Shown: positions 9,423-19,805, counted from the stretch's first letter. The stretch is 64,000 nt of DNA from Debaryomyces hansenii CBS767 (GCF_000006445.2 NC_006048.2:496001-560000); one strand, 5' to 3'. Notes: a model not told the origin generated them from the letters alone. Made by a program: numbers and translations.

Positions 9423-10481
9423 TCAATAAACAGAAATATAGTTGTCGATTCTATTCTTTTGGTTTTGAGCGATACATTCAGCAATCCATGTAATGTTTCT
9501 TATTTCTTGTTCTTTCGACCTTAACCAAGCCCAAATGGTAGATAAGGTGAATTGTTGGGTGAATGCATTTTTACAATATTGCATTTCGAGTAAGTAAAAC
9601 CAATCTTCCAAATTTTTGGAGCCTCCAGAGTTGGAATCTGGTGCTTCAGAAAACAAGTCTTTATATTCACCAATGGAATCGACGATAGCCTTCAATTGTT
9701 CTACGTCATCGATTTCGGATAATTTAGAATGATAGGTTGGGTATAATCTCCCGTAGCTTGGGAATAAAGATAGTTTGTTTTCAGCAGTCAAATCTGGGTT
9801 ATTTAACGAATTGAGTGAAATATTAATGACTCTCTTATCAGCTTCAAAATTCAACAAGTTCGTCATTATTTCTTTGTCTGGTGAAGTAAATTCGTCCTCG
9901 ATAAAGTTGACAAATGCTTCTAAGTAATTCTTGTACAAACGATTTCTTATAATTTCAATATTCAAATCATCCAAGTCATCAGCCGTAAGACAATCCTTGA
10001 AGAACGGCGCCAACGGCGTATCAATCAAGACTGTATTATACAAGCTTTCGATATCTGTTGCGATTGATAATGTAGGCAACGTATCAAACCATCCTAATGG
10101 ATGACATTTGGATAAGATCTCCGAACGGTCTCTTTCATGCAATGTTCCTGTGATCATCAATGATACATTATCTATCATATAGCCATAGCTGATAAAATCT
10201 AAAAATCTAATTAATTTACCTGATGCTTGTGATTTTAAATATTGGAATTGTTGGAACAATTTTTTGGACAAATTGTCTTGCATGATCGAAGTTGATAATG
10301 GTCCCGAATGAGATGCCAAAAAGTTACCATAGTCAGTAGCCGATAACTGTAATTTCAAGTCTTCTAAATTATCACATTGTGTTAAGTTAACATACTGATT
10401 ATTACCTAAAAGACCACTTCTGTAACCCCTCACTACTCCCTCAACATAACCATAATCAACGTTGAAAAATATTCCTTCCAT
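9423..10481 (-). CDS. VMA6: V-ATPase V0 subunit d
   Basis: 352 residues, the usual length of subunit d (about 345-351). The N-terminus MEGIFFNVDYGYVEGVVRGY is the hallmark of the family, followed by QCDNLEDLKLQLSATDYGNFL. The C-terminal helical part (NAFTQQFTLSTIWAWLRSKEQEIRNITWIAECI) is also characteristic. The protein sits on the cytosolic face of the V0 c-ring and couples the central stalk to proton transport in the vacuolar membrane. It is divergent with COG8, with 213 bp between the start codons. Confidence 0.96.
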   Translation of the reverse strand: MEGIFFNVDYGYVEGVVRGYRSGLLGNNQYVNLTQCDNLEDLKLQLSATDYGNFLASHSGPLSTSIMQDNLSKKLFQQFQYLKSQASGKLIRFLDFISYGYMIDNVSLMITGTLHERDRSEILSKCHPLGWFDTLPTLSIATDIESLYNTVLIDTPLAPFFKDCLTADDLDDLNIEIIRNRLYKNYLEAFVNFIEDEFTSPDKEIMTNLLNFEADKRVINISLNSLNNPDLTAENKLSLFPSYGRLYPTYHSKLSEIDDVEQLKAIVDSIGEYKDLFSEAPDSNSGGSKNLEDWFYLLEMQYCKNAFTQQFTLSTIWAWLRSKEQEIRNITWIAECIAQNQKNRIDNYISVY

Positions 10482-10694
10482 TCTATTTAATTGTTCTTAT
10501 TTAGTTCAAGTTCCTGACTGATCAATTCATCCACTAGCTTCAATGAAAAGGGTCAATTATTTTGACCTTGTCGTGTCCCAGACATAAACTGTAAAATTGA
10601 AGGTTTGCATGTTTGAATAGATTCACTAGATCAGTAGGATATACTGGATTAAAACCGGAGAAACAGATACAATAAAGACGCTATAACGACAAGA

Positions 10695-12020
10695 ATGTCA
10701 GGAATATTGTTGGACACACTCCTGGAGGATTTAGATCCAACTTTAGCGGAATTTCTTAAATCTAATTCCGAATTACGACAAATATCGGAGCAGTATTTGG
10801 TAGACTTATTGATTAATGATGATTTACTATGTACGGATACGTATACAACTACCAGTAAGAGTTCGAATACTGATGTTTCTAACGTAGAAGGTCAACCAAG
10901 GACCTTGACGGAGGAAATTGCAGAATTGGATCTGCAACAGAGAGAAATAAAAATGCAGCTAGCATCCATAACGAATAACAATAGAGATTTGATTATCGAT
11001 ATAAGCAAAGACTTGACTAGCATCCGAGAAGATGTCAATTCAGGGTTTGATAAAGAAATTAATTCGATGATAAAGATTTTGGATATGGAAAATTCTAATG
11101 GGGAGAAGTTTGAAATTCCAGAAAATGAAAGATTGAATAATACAATGATCACGTATAATTCGATATTATCGAACATTGATTCAGTTTTGGACTTACTTGA
11201 GCTTCCAACCCTCTGCAAAGTTTGTATATTACAAGGAAATTATCAGGAATCTTTAGAGATATCAATATTGGTCCAGACATTAGTCATTAGGTTCCCGAAT
11301 TTAAAAATATTCCAGAATATACATTATCAAGTAGAACAAGAGTTGAAACTAATGGTAAAAGGTCTAATCAAACTACTCAATACAAACTTGAAACAAAACA
11401 ATATATTAAAGATTTTCCAGATTTTGAATAAGCTCGATCTTTTGAATTATAATACTTCTTCTGCTATATCGTCTTCAGTAAATGTTACATCAAATAAGAA
11501 GTTGCAGAAGGACAAATTTTTAAAGATAGTATATCTTAATGCAAGATTCAAGTTCATTATAAATGAATTATCGAATTTGACTCCTTTACTAAAATTTAAT
11601 AAGCTAACATACTTGAAAAGATATATTGAAATTTATAGAGAGTTCATTTTTAACTCATTATCAATTTATCACGCAATTTTTAACTTCTCACCAGCATCCA
11701 ATGATATAGATATAAAACATGAAGAAGACAATTTGTTGATAAGTCAGTTTATCAAGAATTTGGCTTCCTTATTGGCCGAAGAATTAAAGAAATATTTACC
11801 TGAGCTTATTGCACCTAGCGAGAAGGATGATAATATTGACAAGCAGACGCAAAAAGACGGATTAATATTACAAATAATTTACCTTTGTCAATCATTGGCT
11901 AAGTATAATGTTGATTTCGAAAGCCTCATAACTTGGGAATTGTGTTATCGTAATAATTCAATACTTTCAGAGGAAGATTGGTTAAAGAATATGGCCAAAG
12001 TTAAGAAATTCAGAGCATAG
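10695..12020 (+). CDS. COG8: Conserved oligomeric Golgi complex subunit 8
   Basis: 441 residues with the Cog8/Dor1 pattern: an N-terminal region (EEIAELDLQQREIKMQLASI) leads into helical bundles, including LLELPTLCKVCILQGNYQESLEI, the best conserved part of the family. The last residues (WELCYRNNSILSEEDWLKNMAKVKKFRA) also fit the C-terminal region of yeast Cog8, although it is shorter than the animal proteins. Cog8 belongs to lobe B of the COG tether that supports retrograde vesicle traffic within the Golgi. A CTG codon at residue 10 would read Ser if this species belongs to the CTG clade. It converges with ULS1. Confidence 0.85.
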   Translation: MSGILLDTLLEDLDPTLAEFLKSNSELRQISEQYLVDLLINDDLLCTDTYTTTSKSSNTDVSNVEGQPRTLTEEIAELDLQQREIKMQLASITNNNRDLIIDISKDLTSIREDVNSGFDKEINSMIKILDMENSNGEKFEIPENERLNNTMITYNSILSNIDSVLDLLELPTLCKVCILQGNYQESLEISILVQTLVIRFPNLKIFQNIHYQVEQELKLMVKGLIKLLNTNLKQNNILKIFQILNKLDLLNYNTSSAISSSVNVTSNKKLQKDKFLKIVYLNARFKFIINELSNLTPLLKFNKLTYLKRYIEIYREFIFNSLSIYHAIFNFSPASNDIDIKHEEDNLLISQFIKNLASLLAEELKKYLPELIAPSEKDDNIDKQTQKDGLILQIIYLCQSLAKYNVDFESLITWELCYRNNSILSEEDWLKNMAKVKKFRA

Positions 12021-12136
12021 TATATTTTTTGTAGCGAAATCTAAATATTAGGTTTATTATACATATAAATAATAAAATAGGTAAGAATTGAATAGAAAGT
12101 GATAAAATAATAAATAGATATTACAGATCAAATGAA

Positions 12137-15100
12137 TTACCTCAATTCATTTAAACCAAATAAGAACCCCAACTCTTGTCTACCTAGCTTGCTAACAGAT
12201 TTCATTCCCTTTTCATCGAGTGCACCGCTAATTATTTCTTTCTTCTCGTTCTGTAAAGTCATGATACGCCCTTCAACGCTACCTTCTGTTAAGATCCTAT
12301 GTACACGAACATCTCTTTGCTGACCAATTCTATGAGCCCGATCCATTGCCTGTTCCTCAACATATGGATTCCAAAAAGGATCCATTATAATAACATGTGA
12401 CGCACAGGTTAAGGTCAAACCAACATTACCAGCTCTCAATGAAATCAATAAAACTTTAGTAGATCCTTGGTAAAATTGCTTAATAGTACTATTTTTTTCA
12501 TCAAGAGACATAGAACCATCATATCTCAAAAATGGGATTTTCTCATTAGCTAGAACAAGTTTCATCAAATCGAATAAACTTAAAAATTGTGAGAAAATGA
12601 TGATTTTTTCATCTGGATAATTTTCCAAGACATCTTTTATCAAATGCATGCACTTCTCCATTTTAGCAGATGGCGTGAATCCCTTATTCTCTTGTATCAA
12701 TTGACGTATCTTCTGCATGTTCGTTGTCTTACCATTAGAAGAATAGTTTATGTTATAAAATTCTGCAATTTTATCCCTATCATAGCCCTCCTGATGAATC
12801 ATATGGAACATGTTATAATCAATTAGCTCATTTTCCTTGATTGACTTTGAACACGAGAAACAAGACGCGAGTCGGTTTCCTTCAGAGCCATCTCCAGTTT
12901 CAAACCTTTCGAAAAAGTTTTCAATACAATTATTACATATCATATGGCCACAACCAGAAAACAAAACAATGCTTTCATAACCCAAGACATCATAGCAGAT
13001 AGGGCAAGTAAACAAATCTTCATCACTATTAGTATTAGATTCTCCCTCATTTTCGCCTTTTAGTAAATTCCCTTGATGTACCTCATTTCTAATTCTATTA
13101 ATGGTATCTTCGTCAAACTTCTGAATGTTGACATACATTGATTTCCAATCTCTGGTAATTAAGGTCTTGGTAGCCTCAGATTCCGCGGCCTTCATTCTCC
13201 CCATTTCAACTAAGAAACTGTGACAACAAGCTTGCCTTAATCTTAATAATAAAGTTAAAATACTAGATGTCGAACCTAACTTTTCACTTGCCAATAAAGT
13301 TTTAGCTTTTTTCTGAATTCCTTGTTCTAGTTCTCTGTAGTATGTTAATTCCTCATCCTCCATTTGAACTGTATCTTCCGTGACAAGCTTGTCGGGTAAA
13401 GACAAAATAGGCTTTCCATCTATCAAAGAGTTCTTCGAGCGTCTTAATAAAATGGCTCTCAATAACGCCCTTAACTTTTGCATACTCTTCTTCTTGTCAA
13501 AATCATCATATCCAGAAGATTTAGATCTAATGGGCAAAACTATATCACTTCGGAATTTGCTTTCATCATTATAAGGTTTGATTCTTAAAAATCTCAAAAT
13601 AGGATAAAGCTCTTCAACATTGTTTTGGATAGGTGTTCCTGATAGGCAAAAACGATGGATTCCCTTTATACAATACAGTGCTTTAGAAGCAATTGCACTT
13701 TTATTTTTTATATTCTGGGCTTCGTCTAGAATTATTCGATAGAAAACAGCATCAGTCGCAAAAAAAGGTGAAGTATAACTTGTTCCTCCCGCATCTAAAT
13801 CAGGGATCACATTTTGGTTCCGACTAAGACGAGCTTCCTCTAACGGACCTTGGTAATGTTTCTTCCATTCAGATGATAATGTACCATATGAGGTTAGAAC
13901 TACGTCATATTTTTTCAACGAATTGAATGTACGGAGATTTTTTTTCACTGAACCGTGATATATGGCTATTTTGATTTGAGCATTAGGTTTTATCTTAGAT
14001 TCTATTTCAGCTGCCCATTGTCTCAACAAAGACACTGGCGCTATTACCAAATTTGTTTTACGATTATCGTCATCTGATTTATGGGCCATAATTAATGCAA
14101 TCGTTTGCACGGTTTTTCCTAGACCCATATCGTCAGCCAAAATTCCACCTTTTGATTTAGATTCTTCCATTCTTAATAACCAGGCAAGACCCATTCTTTG
14201 GTGTTTTAATAACGTAATAGCCAATTCAGATGGAGTGAGTGATAATCCTTCTTCATCCAACTCCTCGTCGGGTCTTATATTATTTAATAAATTTTGGAGA
14301 TGCTGTTGATCATTATCCGAATATACATTGGCCGAAAAACCAGGTATATTTCCAAATGGATTATTCATTATTGATTCATTTTCATAATCTGAATTATTTC
14401 TACCAGAATTATTGTTAAGAACAAATGGATTATCGATAATATTAACACCATTTCTATGTTTTCCATAATTATGGATACGTGATTTGGCATCTCGTATAGA
14501 AACAGTTAGCCATGATAGTTTAGAAGCAATACCGCTTAGAGAGGTGGCGGTTGCATCCTTGCTACGCCTAAAATTATGATATTCAGCGCCTTTGAATGAA
14601 ATTTCATTTTTAAGAGACAAAATTGTATTCTCGTCTCTGTTTTCTTGGATCTCTTCTCTTTTTAAATGGCTTTGTAGCAAAGTTAGATGTTGCAATAATT
14701 CGTTAGCTTGTCTCAGACTTTTTGTAAAATCTGAGGTGAGTTGTTCATGTTTATATAGGAGCTCATCCTTTCGCCTTACATTCTCTTCTAGGGTTTCTTG
14801 TGCTCTTTGGAAGTTTAATTTTTCAACCTCCGGACCATCATCTTTCGTAAAATGTGGAACCGGAGCTGGGTTGTTATATGTAACATGCATTTCATTAGGA
14901 TTTACGGCTGGTACTGAATAGTATGGGCCAGTATTGGCTGGTGCCTCATAGTTTCCCATATCTCTGGATGACCTGTTTGCATTTCTTTCGAATGATGATG
15001 TCTTGAACTTTCCTATACGCGACGCTTCTTCAGCGTCCAATATCATAATATCTCCATCTGAATCCATATCTTCATCTTCGCTACTGAGAATGATTACATC

Positions 15101-15622
15101 CTCTTGTGGATCTGCTTGCCTGGATTGGTATTGAATTGTATTATTGTTAGGAATAGATTGTGGATCTGCTTGCATGTATTGGTTTTGGATTAAATTATTC
15201 TTCGGTATTGATTGAGGCTCTGATTGCCTGGGATGGTTTTGGATAGTAGTATTGCTCAGCACTGACCGTGGTCCAAATACTGTCCGGTCCAATACGGCAT
15301 TTGGAAGTGTCTTAGGATATAACTGGCGTTGTTGAATATGGTTTGAATTACCAATATGGCTTAAATCATTGCCTTGTTTTGACGGCGATCTAAACGGGCC
15401 GTTATTCAGGTACAAAGAGTCAAGTCTCTGTCGCTTAGGAGGCTGATTTATGTGTGTGGTGTTACTGTTGCTATTCGCTTGTCTCCAATCTTGGTTATTA
15501 CCTCTTTCATGTATTTCGTGCCCATTAATTTGAATATCCTTAAGTGAAACATTTTCATCCACTTCTTCGTCATCATCAGAAGAAAGATTTATTATATTCT
15601 GCGATGGCTCATCAGATGCCAT
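12137..15622 (-). CDS. ULS1: SWI2/SNF2 translocase and SUMO-targeted RING ubiquitin ligase Uls1
   Basis: 1161 residues. The N-terminal 200 residues are disordered and hold SUMO-interacting-type motifs (IINLSSDDDEE at residues 10-20 and VIILSSEDEDMD near 174). The Snf2 ATPase follows: Walker A ADDMGLGKT (about 495-505), DEAQ box (about 634), SGTPIQNN. A C3HC4 RING (CPICYDVL...CGHMICNNCIENFF, about 872-930) is inserted between the ATPase lobes, then the helicase C domain ends with MDPFWNPYVEEQAMDRAHRIGQ. This order is that of Rad5/Rad16/Uls1; the SUMO motifs and the lack of a HIRAN domain favour Uls1. It removes poly-SUMOylated proteins such as Top2 or Rap1 from DNA. Confidence 0.88.
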   Translation of the reverse strand: MASDEPSQNIINLSSDDDEEVDENVSLKDIQINGHEIHERGNNQDWRQANSNSNTTHINQPPKRQRLDSLYLNNGPFRSPSKQGNDLSHIGNSNHIQQRQLYPKTLPNAVLDRTVFGPRSVLSNTTIQNHPRQSEPQSIPKNNLIQNQYMQADPQSIPNNNTIQYQSRQADPQEDVIILSSEDEDMDSDGDIMILDAEEASRIGKFKTSSFERNANRSSRDMGNYEAPANTGPYYSVPAVNPNEMHVTYNNPAPVPHFTKDDGPEVEKLNFQRAQETLEENVRRKDELLYKHEQLTSDFTKSLRQANELLQHLTLLQSHLKREEIQENRDENTILSLKNEISFKGAEYHNFRRSKDATATSLSGIASKLSWLTVSIRDAKSRIHNYGKHRNGVNIIDNPFVLNNNSGRNNSDYENESIMNNPFGNIPGFSANVYSDNDQQHLQNLLNNIRPDEELDEEGLSLTPSELAITLLKHQRMGLAWLLRMEESKSKGGILADDMGLGKTVQTIALIMAHKSDDDNRKTNLVIAPVSLLRQWAAEIESKIKPNAQIKIAIYHGSVKKNLRTFNSLKKYDVVLTSYGTLSSEWKKHYQGPLEEARLSRNQNVIPDLDAGGTSYTSPFFATDAVFYRIILDEAQNIKNKSAIASKALYCIKGIHRFCLSGTPIQNNVEELYPILRFLRIKPYNDESKFRSDIVLPIRSKSSGYDDFDKKKSMQKLRALLRAILLRRSKNSLIDGKPILSLPDKLVTEDTVQMEDEELTYYRELEQGIQKKAKTLLASEKLGSTSSILTLLLRLRQACCHSFLVEMGRMKAAESEATKTLITRDWKSMYVNIQKFDEDTINRIRNEVHQGNLLKGENEGESNTNSDEDLFTCPICYDVLGYESIVLFSGCGHMICNNCIENFFERFETGDGSEGNRLASCFSCSKSIKENELIDYNMFHMIHQEGYDRDKIAEFYNINYSSNGKTTNMQKIRQLIQENKGFTPSAKMEKCMHLIKDVLENYPDEKIIIFSQFLSLFDLMKLVLANEKIPFLRYDGSMSLDEKNSTIKQFYQGSTKVLLISLRAGNVGLTLTCASHVIIMDPFWNPYVEEQAMDRAHRIGQQRDVRVHRILTEGSVEGRIMTLQNEKKEIISGALDEKGMKSVSKLGRQELGFLFGLNELR

Positions 15623-15861
15623 TATTATATATGGTTAGCACGCCTTATATTAAATACTTTATTTTGATTAAATTCTAAATTCTGATAGAGCGATTATCGC
15701 TAAAAAATCCGAGCGTTGTATTTACGATTAGTTCATCAGTATTTACACCTAATATTTATGTCGATTAAAGGGACAAATTTATACACGTTATAAGTTTATA
15801 TAGTACAAATGATTAAGAAGAGACTGGCTCTTATTATGTGCTACGAGTATTAAATAATATT

Positions 15862-16467
15862 TCAAAGATAATCACCATTTTCCTCAAGAATCTTATCTAA
15901 ACAAATTTCTAATTCTGTTACAAGTCTTTCATTATCTTCATCAAACGCTAATCCTCTTTGGTAATCCGCTCTAGCCGCTTCGTAATTACCCAAGAAGTAG
16001 TTGGCTACTCCTCTTCTCAAGAAGTTATCAGGTGTGCACATCATCATTCCAAGTAACATATCAGCGTCATTAAATGCACCTAAGTAGTTTTTAGTCTTTA
16101 AATAAGCATCCGCTCTACTCATAAGAAATAAGCTGAGCTCTTGCAAAGTGCCCTGGAATGCTTCGAATTTATGTCTTCTACATATCATGTCGATTCCAAT
16201 GGTAAATTGTTTAGCAGATTCTTGGAACTTTCCCTGCTTGAATGCCTGAACACCTCCTTCGTACAATTTTCTGATCATCTTTGTCATGTCCTTATTAAAA
16301 TTCTCCTGTGTTGGTGGTGCTGGTACATCGGCTCCATTAGCTATAAGCTCACTGGTCAACGTATTCAATTGATCAACTTCTAATTTGAGCGAAGGAACCA
16401 ACTTCTCTGCCTCATCTGGTAAAGATATCTTTTTGGTCTTAGCGTCGTATCCTAATGCTACGTTCAT
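15862..16467 (-). CDS. SEC72: Sec63 complex subunit Sec72
   Basis: 201 residues, close to the S. cerevisiae length of 193. After an N-terminal strand region (residues 1-50) come TPR-like repeats: YEGGVQAFKQGKFQESAKQFTIG, SRADAYLKTKNYLGAFNDADMLL and RRGVANYFLGNYEAARADYQRGL. Sec72 is a peripheral cytosolic subunit of the Sec62/63 complex at the ER that helps post-translational translocation and binds Ssb/Ssa-type Hsp70 tails. No transmembrane segment is present, as expected. Confidence 0.93.
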   Translation of the reverse strand: MNVALGYDAKTKKISLPDEAEKLVPSLKLEVDQLNTLTSELIANGADVPAPPTQENFNKDMTKMIRKLYEGGVQAFKQGKFQESAKQFTIGIDMICRRHKFEAFQGTLQELSLFLMSRADAYLKTKNYLGAFNDADMLLGMMMCTPDNFLRRGVANYFLGNYEAARADYQRGLAFDEDNERLVTELEICLDKILEENGDYL

Positions 16468-16837
16468 TTTGCCTTGAAGATGAAAACTGGACTAAAGAAG
16501 TATTTACTATAGCGGCTTTGTTTGATAATTTGACACGTAGAAATTGAATGATTATGTAATACTTGAATCTACAAAAAAGTTGCAATCCATTTGTGGCTGC
16601 AATATGGTTGAATATCTTCAAATACGTTCTAGTCCAAGCTTATTTGTTGTTACAGAAGTAAATAATATAGTGCATTAGTGAGATTAGTTTATTTTAGTAA
16701 TTTTGTTTGTAATTCTATGTTATAAATAATTGAATGAGAATATTAAAGACTCAACACTATTTTGAACATTAAAGTAAAACACATTTCTTGGTCCTAAAAT
16801 CTTGAGTTGATGTATAGACAAAAGGAAAGACATTGGA
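16468..16837. other. Divergent promoter between SEC72 and the unknown gene
   Basis: 370 bp of AT-rich DNA; no gene or clear transcription factor site recognised. Short open frames here are antisense or low-complexity. Confidence 0.5.
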
Positions 16838-18199
16838 ATGAATTTAGAACAGAAAGACATTGTTGTCAATGATATTAATTTTTCTTCATATGGTAAGGAT
16901 GAAGACCAGCAACAGGATGCAAAAACTGCGGAAGGGGACTCTGAACAAACGGAATACAAAACAGTGCCGAGTAGCATAACTCACAAATTCAAACCAAAGA
17001 AAAGAAGAATGGGAAATTTGATTTTGAAATCTAACTGCTTGGTTACGGATGAAAATCAAGACGGAAATGCTAGGGGAAGTGATGCAGAATACGAATATAC
17101 TAATAGGACGATTGGGAAAACCGTTTCGGGGATACTATCTAAGTTCTTTCATAGCAGGCGACCAGATTCATTTGGAGAAACTTCAGAAGAGCCAGGTAAC
17201 CCAGAATATCCAAATTTGAGGCTGCATGATGATTTAGGCGAGAGCAAAACCACAAGAAATAAGTTGTCTAGAGTTTTCGAGACATATCGAAAAAGAAATG
17301 GCTTACAAGGACAACCCAAAGATGAAGGATATTATAAGAGTAACTCTGAGGGCGAAAAAAGTTTTAATCGGTTCTTAAAATTGGAGCAGGCATTGGATGC
17401 AAAAAGGGATGAGAAGAATCTGAGATCAATGAATGACGAAACTGAGAGAGTTTCATATACCAGCAAAGATTTATCACTAGGCAGTACAGTGCTAAATAAT
17501 TCACAAGAGATATATACAGAAAATGGCTCTTTTGTCCATCCCGGGTCGAAAGGTAAAATCGATACCAAATTTATAATAAATGACTCCCCTAAAACAGAAT
17601 CAGCCGCGTTAGAAAACACTGTCTTCTCTCCCAATAGTCATAGGCCATCATTAAGGGATATACCAGGAATAGAGAACATTGAGGTATCAACTTCCGACCA
17701 AAATACTTGGAAACAATCTTATAGTACATTTAGAATGGCATTTAAAATAAAACCAGTTAAAAATATATTGAATGACAAGTCCTTAAAACCCCAAAATTCC
17801 CAATTCAAGAGTTTAGACGATGAAATAGATTCTCATTTATACTACCAATCTCGAACAAATTTACTATCTAAATGCTTTCCGAACAAAAATCATATCAACC
17901 AGAACAGTAAGAGAGAAAGTCAAAACGAAAACATCGATTTTGCACCCGAAATGGAAGAACCCGATAAGCTAATACCCTCTATTCCAACATCCCCCAATAG
18001 CTTATCAGACAACTTTACCGCAATTAAGGGAATTTTACAGCAAAAGTATAAATCCAGCTTTTCCAGAGATAAAAGTAAAAGGCAGAATCTTAGTGTTAAA
18101 TTTGTCTCACCTACTTTGTCACCGATAGAAATGACAAATAATGAAATGAACGATAATGGTCATAATAATACCGAGATTATTTCTCAAACTACAAGTTGA
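16838..18199 (+). CDS. Uncharacterised hydrophilic protein
   Basis: I do not recognise this 453-residue protein. It is rich in Ser, Asn, Lys and Glu, has no signal peptide or membrane segment, and looks mostly disordered. Short blocks that could be conserved are a basic patch (HKFKPKKRRMGNLILKSN, about 49-66), TVSGILSKFFHSRRP (about 94-108), LSRVFETYRKRNG (about 143-155) and, near the C-terminus, ILQQKYKSSFSRDKSKRQNL. The last has the look of a phosphorylation or docking site. The frame is long and codon use matches its neighbours, so it is very likely real. A nuclear or bud-neck regulatory protein is possible, but that is only an impression. Confidence 0.7.
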   Translation: MNLEQKDIVVNDINFSSYGKDEDQQQDAKTAEGDSEQTEYKTVPSSITHKFKPKKRRMGNLILKSNCLVTDENQDGNARGSDAEYEYTNRTIGKTVSGILSKFFHSRRPDSFGETSEEPGNPEYPNLRLHDDLGESKTTRNKLSRVFETYRKRNGLQGQPKDEGYYKSNSEGEKSFNRFLKLEQALDAKRDEKNLRSMNDETERVSYTSKDLSLGSTVLNNSQEIYTENGSFVHPGSKGKIDTKFIINDSPKTESAALENTVFSPNSHRPSLRDIPGIENIEVSTSDQNTWKQSYSTFRMAFKIKPVKNILNDKSLKPQNSQFKSLDDEIDSHLYYQSRTNLLSKCFPNKNHINQNSKRESQNENIDFAPEMEEPDKLIPSIPTSPNSLSDNFTAIKGILQQKYKSSFSRDKSKRQNLSVKFVSPTLSPIEMTNNEMNDNGHNNTEIISQTTS

Positions 18200-18387
18200 G
18201 AGGATGCAAAAGTAGTTTAAGTAAAGATTCTTGCCGTAATTTGAATGTCTCATTTAGTGGTATTGACTTCCACAAATCTAAATAGTCTATCTATTGTTAC
18301 TTAACTAGTGCGCTCTTCATACTATATTAGACCTTACTCTCAACTACGTTAACACTAATAGGTAACACCTATAGGTACAATTAAACA

Positions 18388-18396
18388 ATGACTCTT
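18388..18396 (+). promoter_or_regulatory. Gcn4-type site ATGACTCTT, copy 1
   Basis: ATGACTCTT contains the TGACTC core bound by Gcn4 and lies about 206 bp before the HIS5 start. HIS5 is a classic general-amino-acid-control target in yeast. Confidence 0.65.
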
Positions 18397-18505
18397 CATT
18401 TCTTATCAATTAACAAAAGTCTTTTAATAACTATGTATATTTCAATACGAATTCATCAACAAGATCTAAAGGTTACCCTTTATTATCTTTTTTTATGGTT
18501 TGTAG

Positions 18506-18528
18506 CACGTGCAACATATAAGAGTCAT
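18506..18528. promoter_or_regulatory. CACGTG and inverted Gcn4-type site, copy 2
   Basis: CACGTG at 18506-18511 (Cbf1-type E-box) is followed by AAGAGTCAT at 18520-18528. The latter is the exact reverse complement of the ATGACTCTT at 18388-18396. The Gcn4-type site is about 66 bp before the HIS5 start. Confidence 0.6.
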
Positions 18529-18593
18529 ATCGCTAGGATAAAAGAAGTCAAGTCGAATATTTCAATGAGAAGGCACATATTAGCATTATAACT

Positions 18594-19805
18594 ATGTTTG
18601 AATTGAAATCTCTTGTAAGACCAAATATCTTAACTCTTGAGCCTTATAGATGTGCCAGAGACGACTTTAAAACGGGCATTTTGCTCGATGCAAATGAAAA
18701 TACTCATGGTCCGGCTTTGAAAGATGTTTCCAATGAAGAAGAAACCTTAGAATTAAACAGATACCCAGATCCACATCAGATTGATTTGAAGGAACAAATT
18801 ATTGCTTTTCGTAATGAAAAACCAAACAAATTCTTGAAGGATTATAACCAGGATAAATTGACACCTGAGAATTTGTGCCTAGGTGTTGGATCAGATGAAA
18901 GCATTGATTTATTATTACGTTGCGTTTGCGTTCCAGGTAAGGATAAGTTATTGATCTGCCCTCCAACGTATGGAATGTACTCAATTTGTGCTACAGTTAA
19001 TGATGTGGCATTGACAAAAGTTCCATTGGAATATCCAAGCTTCCAGGTAGATATTGATGGTATTCTCAACAAGGTGACTAAGGATAGCTCAATTAAGTTA
19101 GCATACTTAACTTCGCCTGGTAATCCAACTGGTAAGTTATTGAAGGTATCGGATATAGTTCAATTGGTAGAATCTGCTGCTTCAAAGTGGAATGGTTTGA
19201 TTGTTGTAGATGAGGCATATATTGATTTCACTACATCTGAAGCAGATACCGCTAGTGAATCCATGACTACGTTGGTCAACCAATATCCAAACTTGGTAGT
19301 TTTACAAACATTATCCAAATCATTTGGCTTAGCGGGTATTAGATTGGGTATAACCTTTGCAAATCCAGAATTGTCTAAGTACTTGAACGCTATGAAGTAT
19401 CCTTACAACATTTCTTCGTTAACCGCAAACATTGCATTAAGAGCTACTTCGATTGACAGCGGATTGAAGATCATGTCTAAATATGTATTGTCTATAATCA
19501 CTCAGAGAAATCTTTTGATGGATGGGTTACAGAAAATAGATGGTGTAGGCAGAAGCATTGGTGGATTAGACTCAAACTTCGTTTTAGTTGAAATATTAGA
19601 CAAAAATAAGGAACCCTCGAATGAAACTGCGAAAGCCTTATATAATAAGCTAGCAGTATCCAACGAGGTTGTTGTCAGATTTAGAGGTAACGAATTGAAC
19701 TGTACTGGGGCTTTAAGAATCTCCGTGGGTACCGCAGACGAAAATAAAATTTTGCTTGAAAAATTACAGAAATGTTTACAAGAAGTCTATAACGAGTCAT
19801 CGTAG
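18594..19805 (+). CDS. HIS5: Histidinol-phosphate aminotransferase
   Basis: 403 residues, with the class-II aminotransferase fold and HisC family motifs: LLDANENTHGP (31-40 region), LNRYPDP, GVGSDESIDLLLRC, TSPGNPTG (about 173-180), VVDEAYIDF and the PLP-lysine segment LQTLSKSFGLAGIRLG with Lys242. It converts imidazole-acetol phosphate to histidinol phosphate using glutamate, in the cytosol. The ATG at 18594 gives the standard N-terminus (LVRPNILTLEPYRCARDDF). Two Gcn4-type sites lie upstream, which fits general amino acid control. Confidence 0.97.
   Translation: MFELKSLVRPNILTLEPYRCARDDFKTGILLDANENTHGPALKDVSNEEETLELNRYPDPHQIDLKEQIIAFRNEKPNKFLKDYNQDKLTPENLCLGVGSDESIDLLLRCVCVPGKDKLLICPPTYGMYSICATVNDVALTKVPLEYPSFQVDIDGILNKVTKDSSIKLAYLTSPGNPTGKLLKVSDIVQLVESAASKWNGLIVVDEAYIDFTTSEADTASESMTTLVNQYPNLVVLQTLSKSFGLAGIRLGITFANPELSKYLNAMKYPYNISSLTANIALRATSIDSGLKIMSKYVLSIITQRNLLMDGLQKIDGVGRSIGGLDSNFVLVEILDKNKEPSNETAKALYNKLAVSNEVVVRFRGNELNCTGALRISVGTADENKILLEKLQKCLQEVYNESS

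Larger units (their letters stand above)
18200..18593. other. HIS5 upstream region
   Basis: 394 bp holding the HIS5 promoter with two inverted copies of a Gcn4-type site and a CACGTG. A 67-codon frame (18388-18591) ends two bases before the HIS5 ATG. It begins inside a Gcn4 site and shows no protein-like pattern, so it is not called as a gene. Confidence 0.6.

Noticed and set aside
18388..18591. 67-codon frame ending two bases before the HIS5 start
   Set aside because: Its ATG is part of a Gcn4 site and its codon pattern is not protein-like; a regulatory upstream frame cannot be excluded but is not supported.
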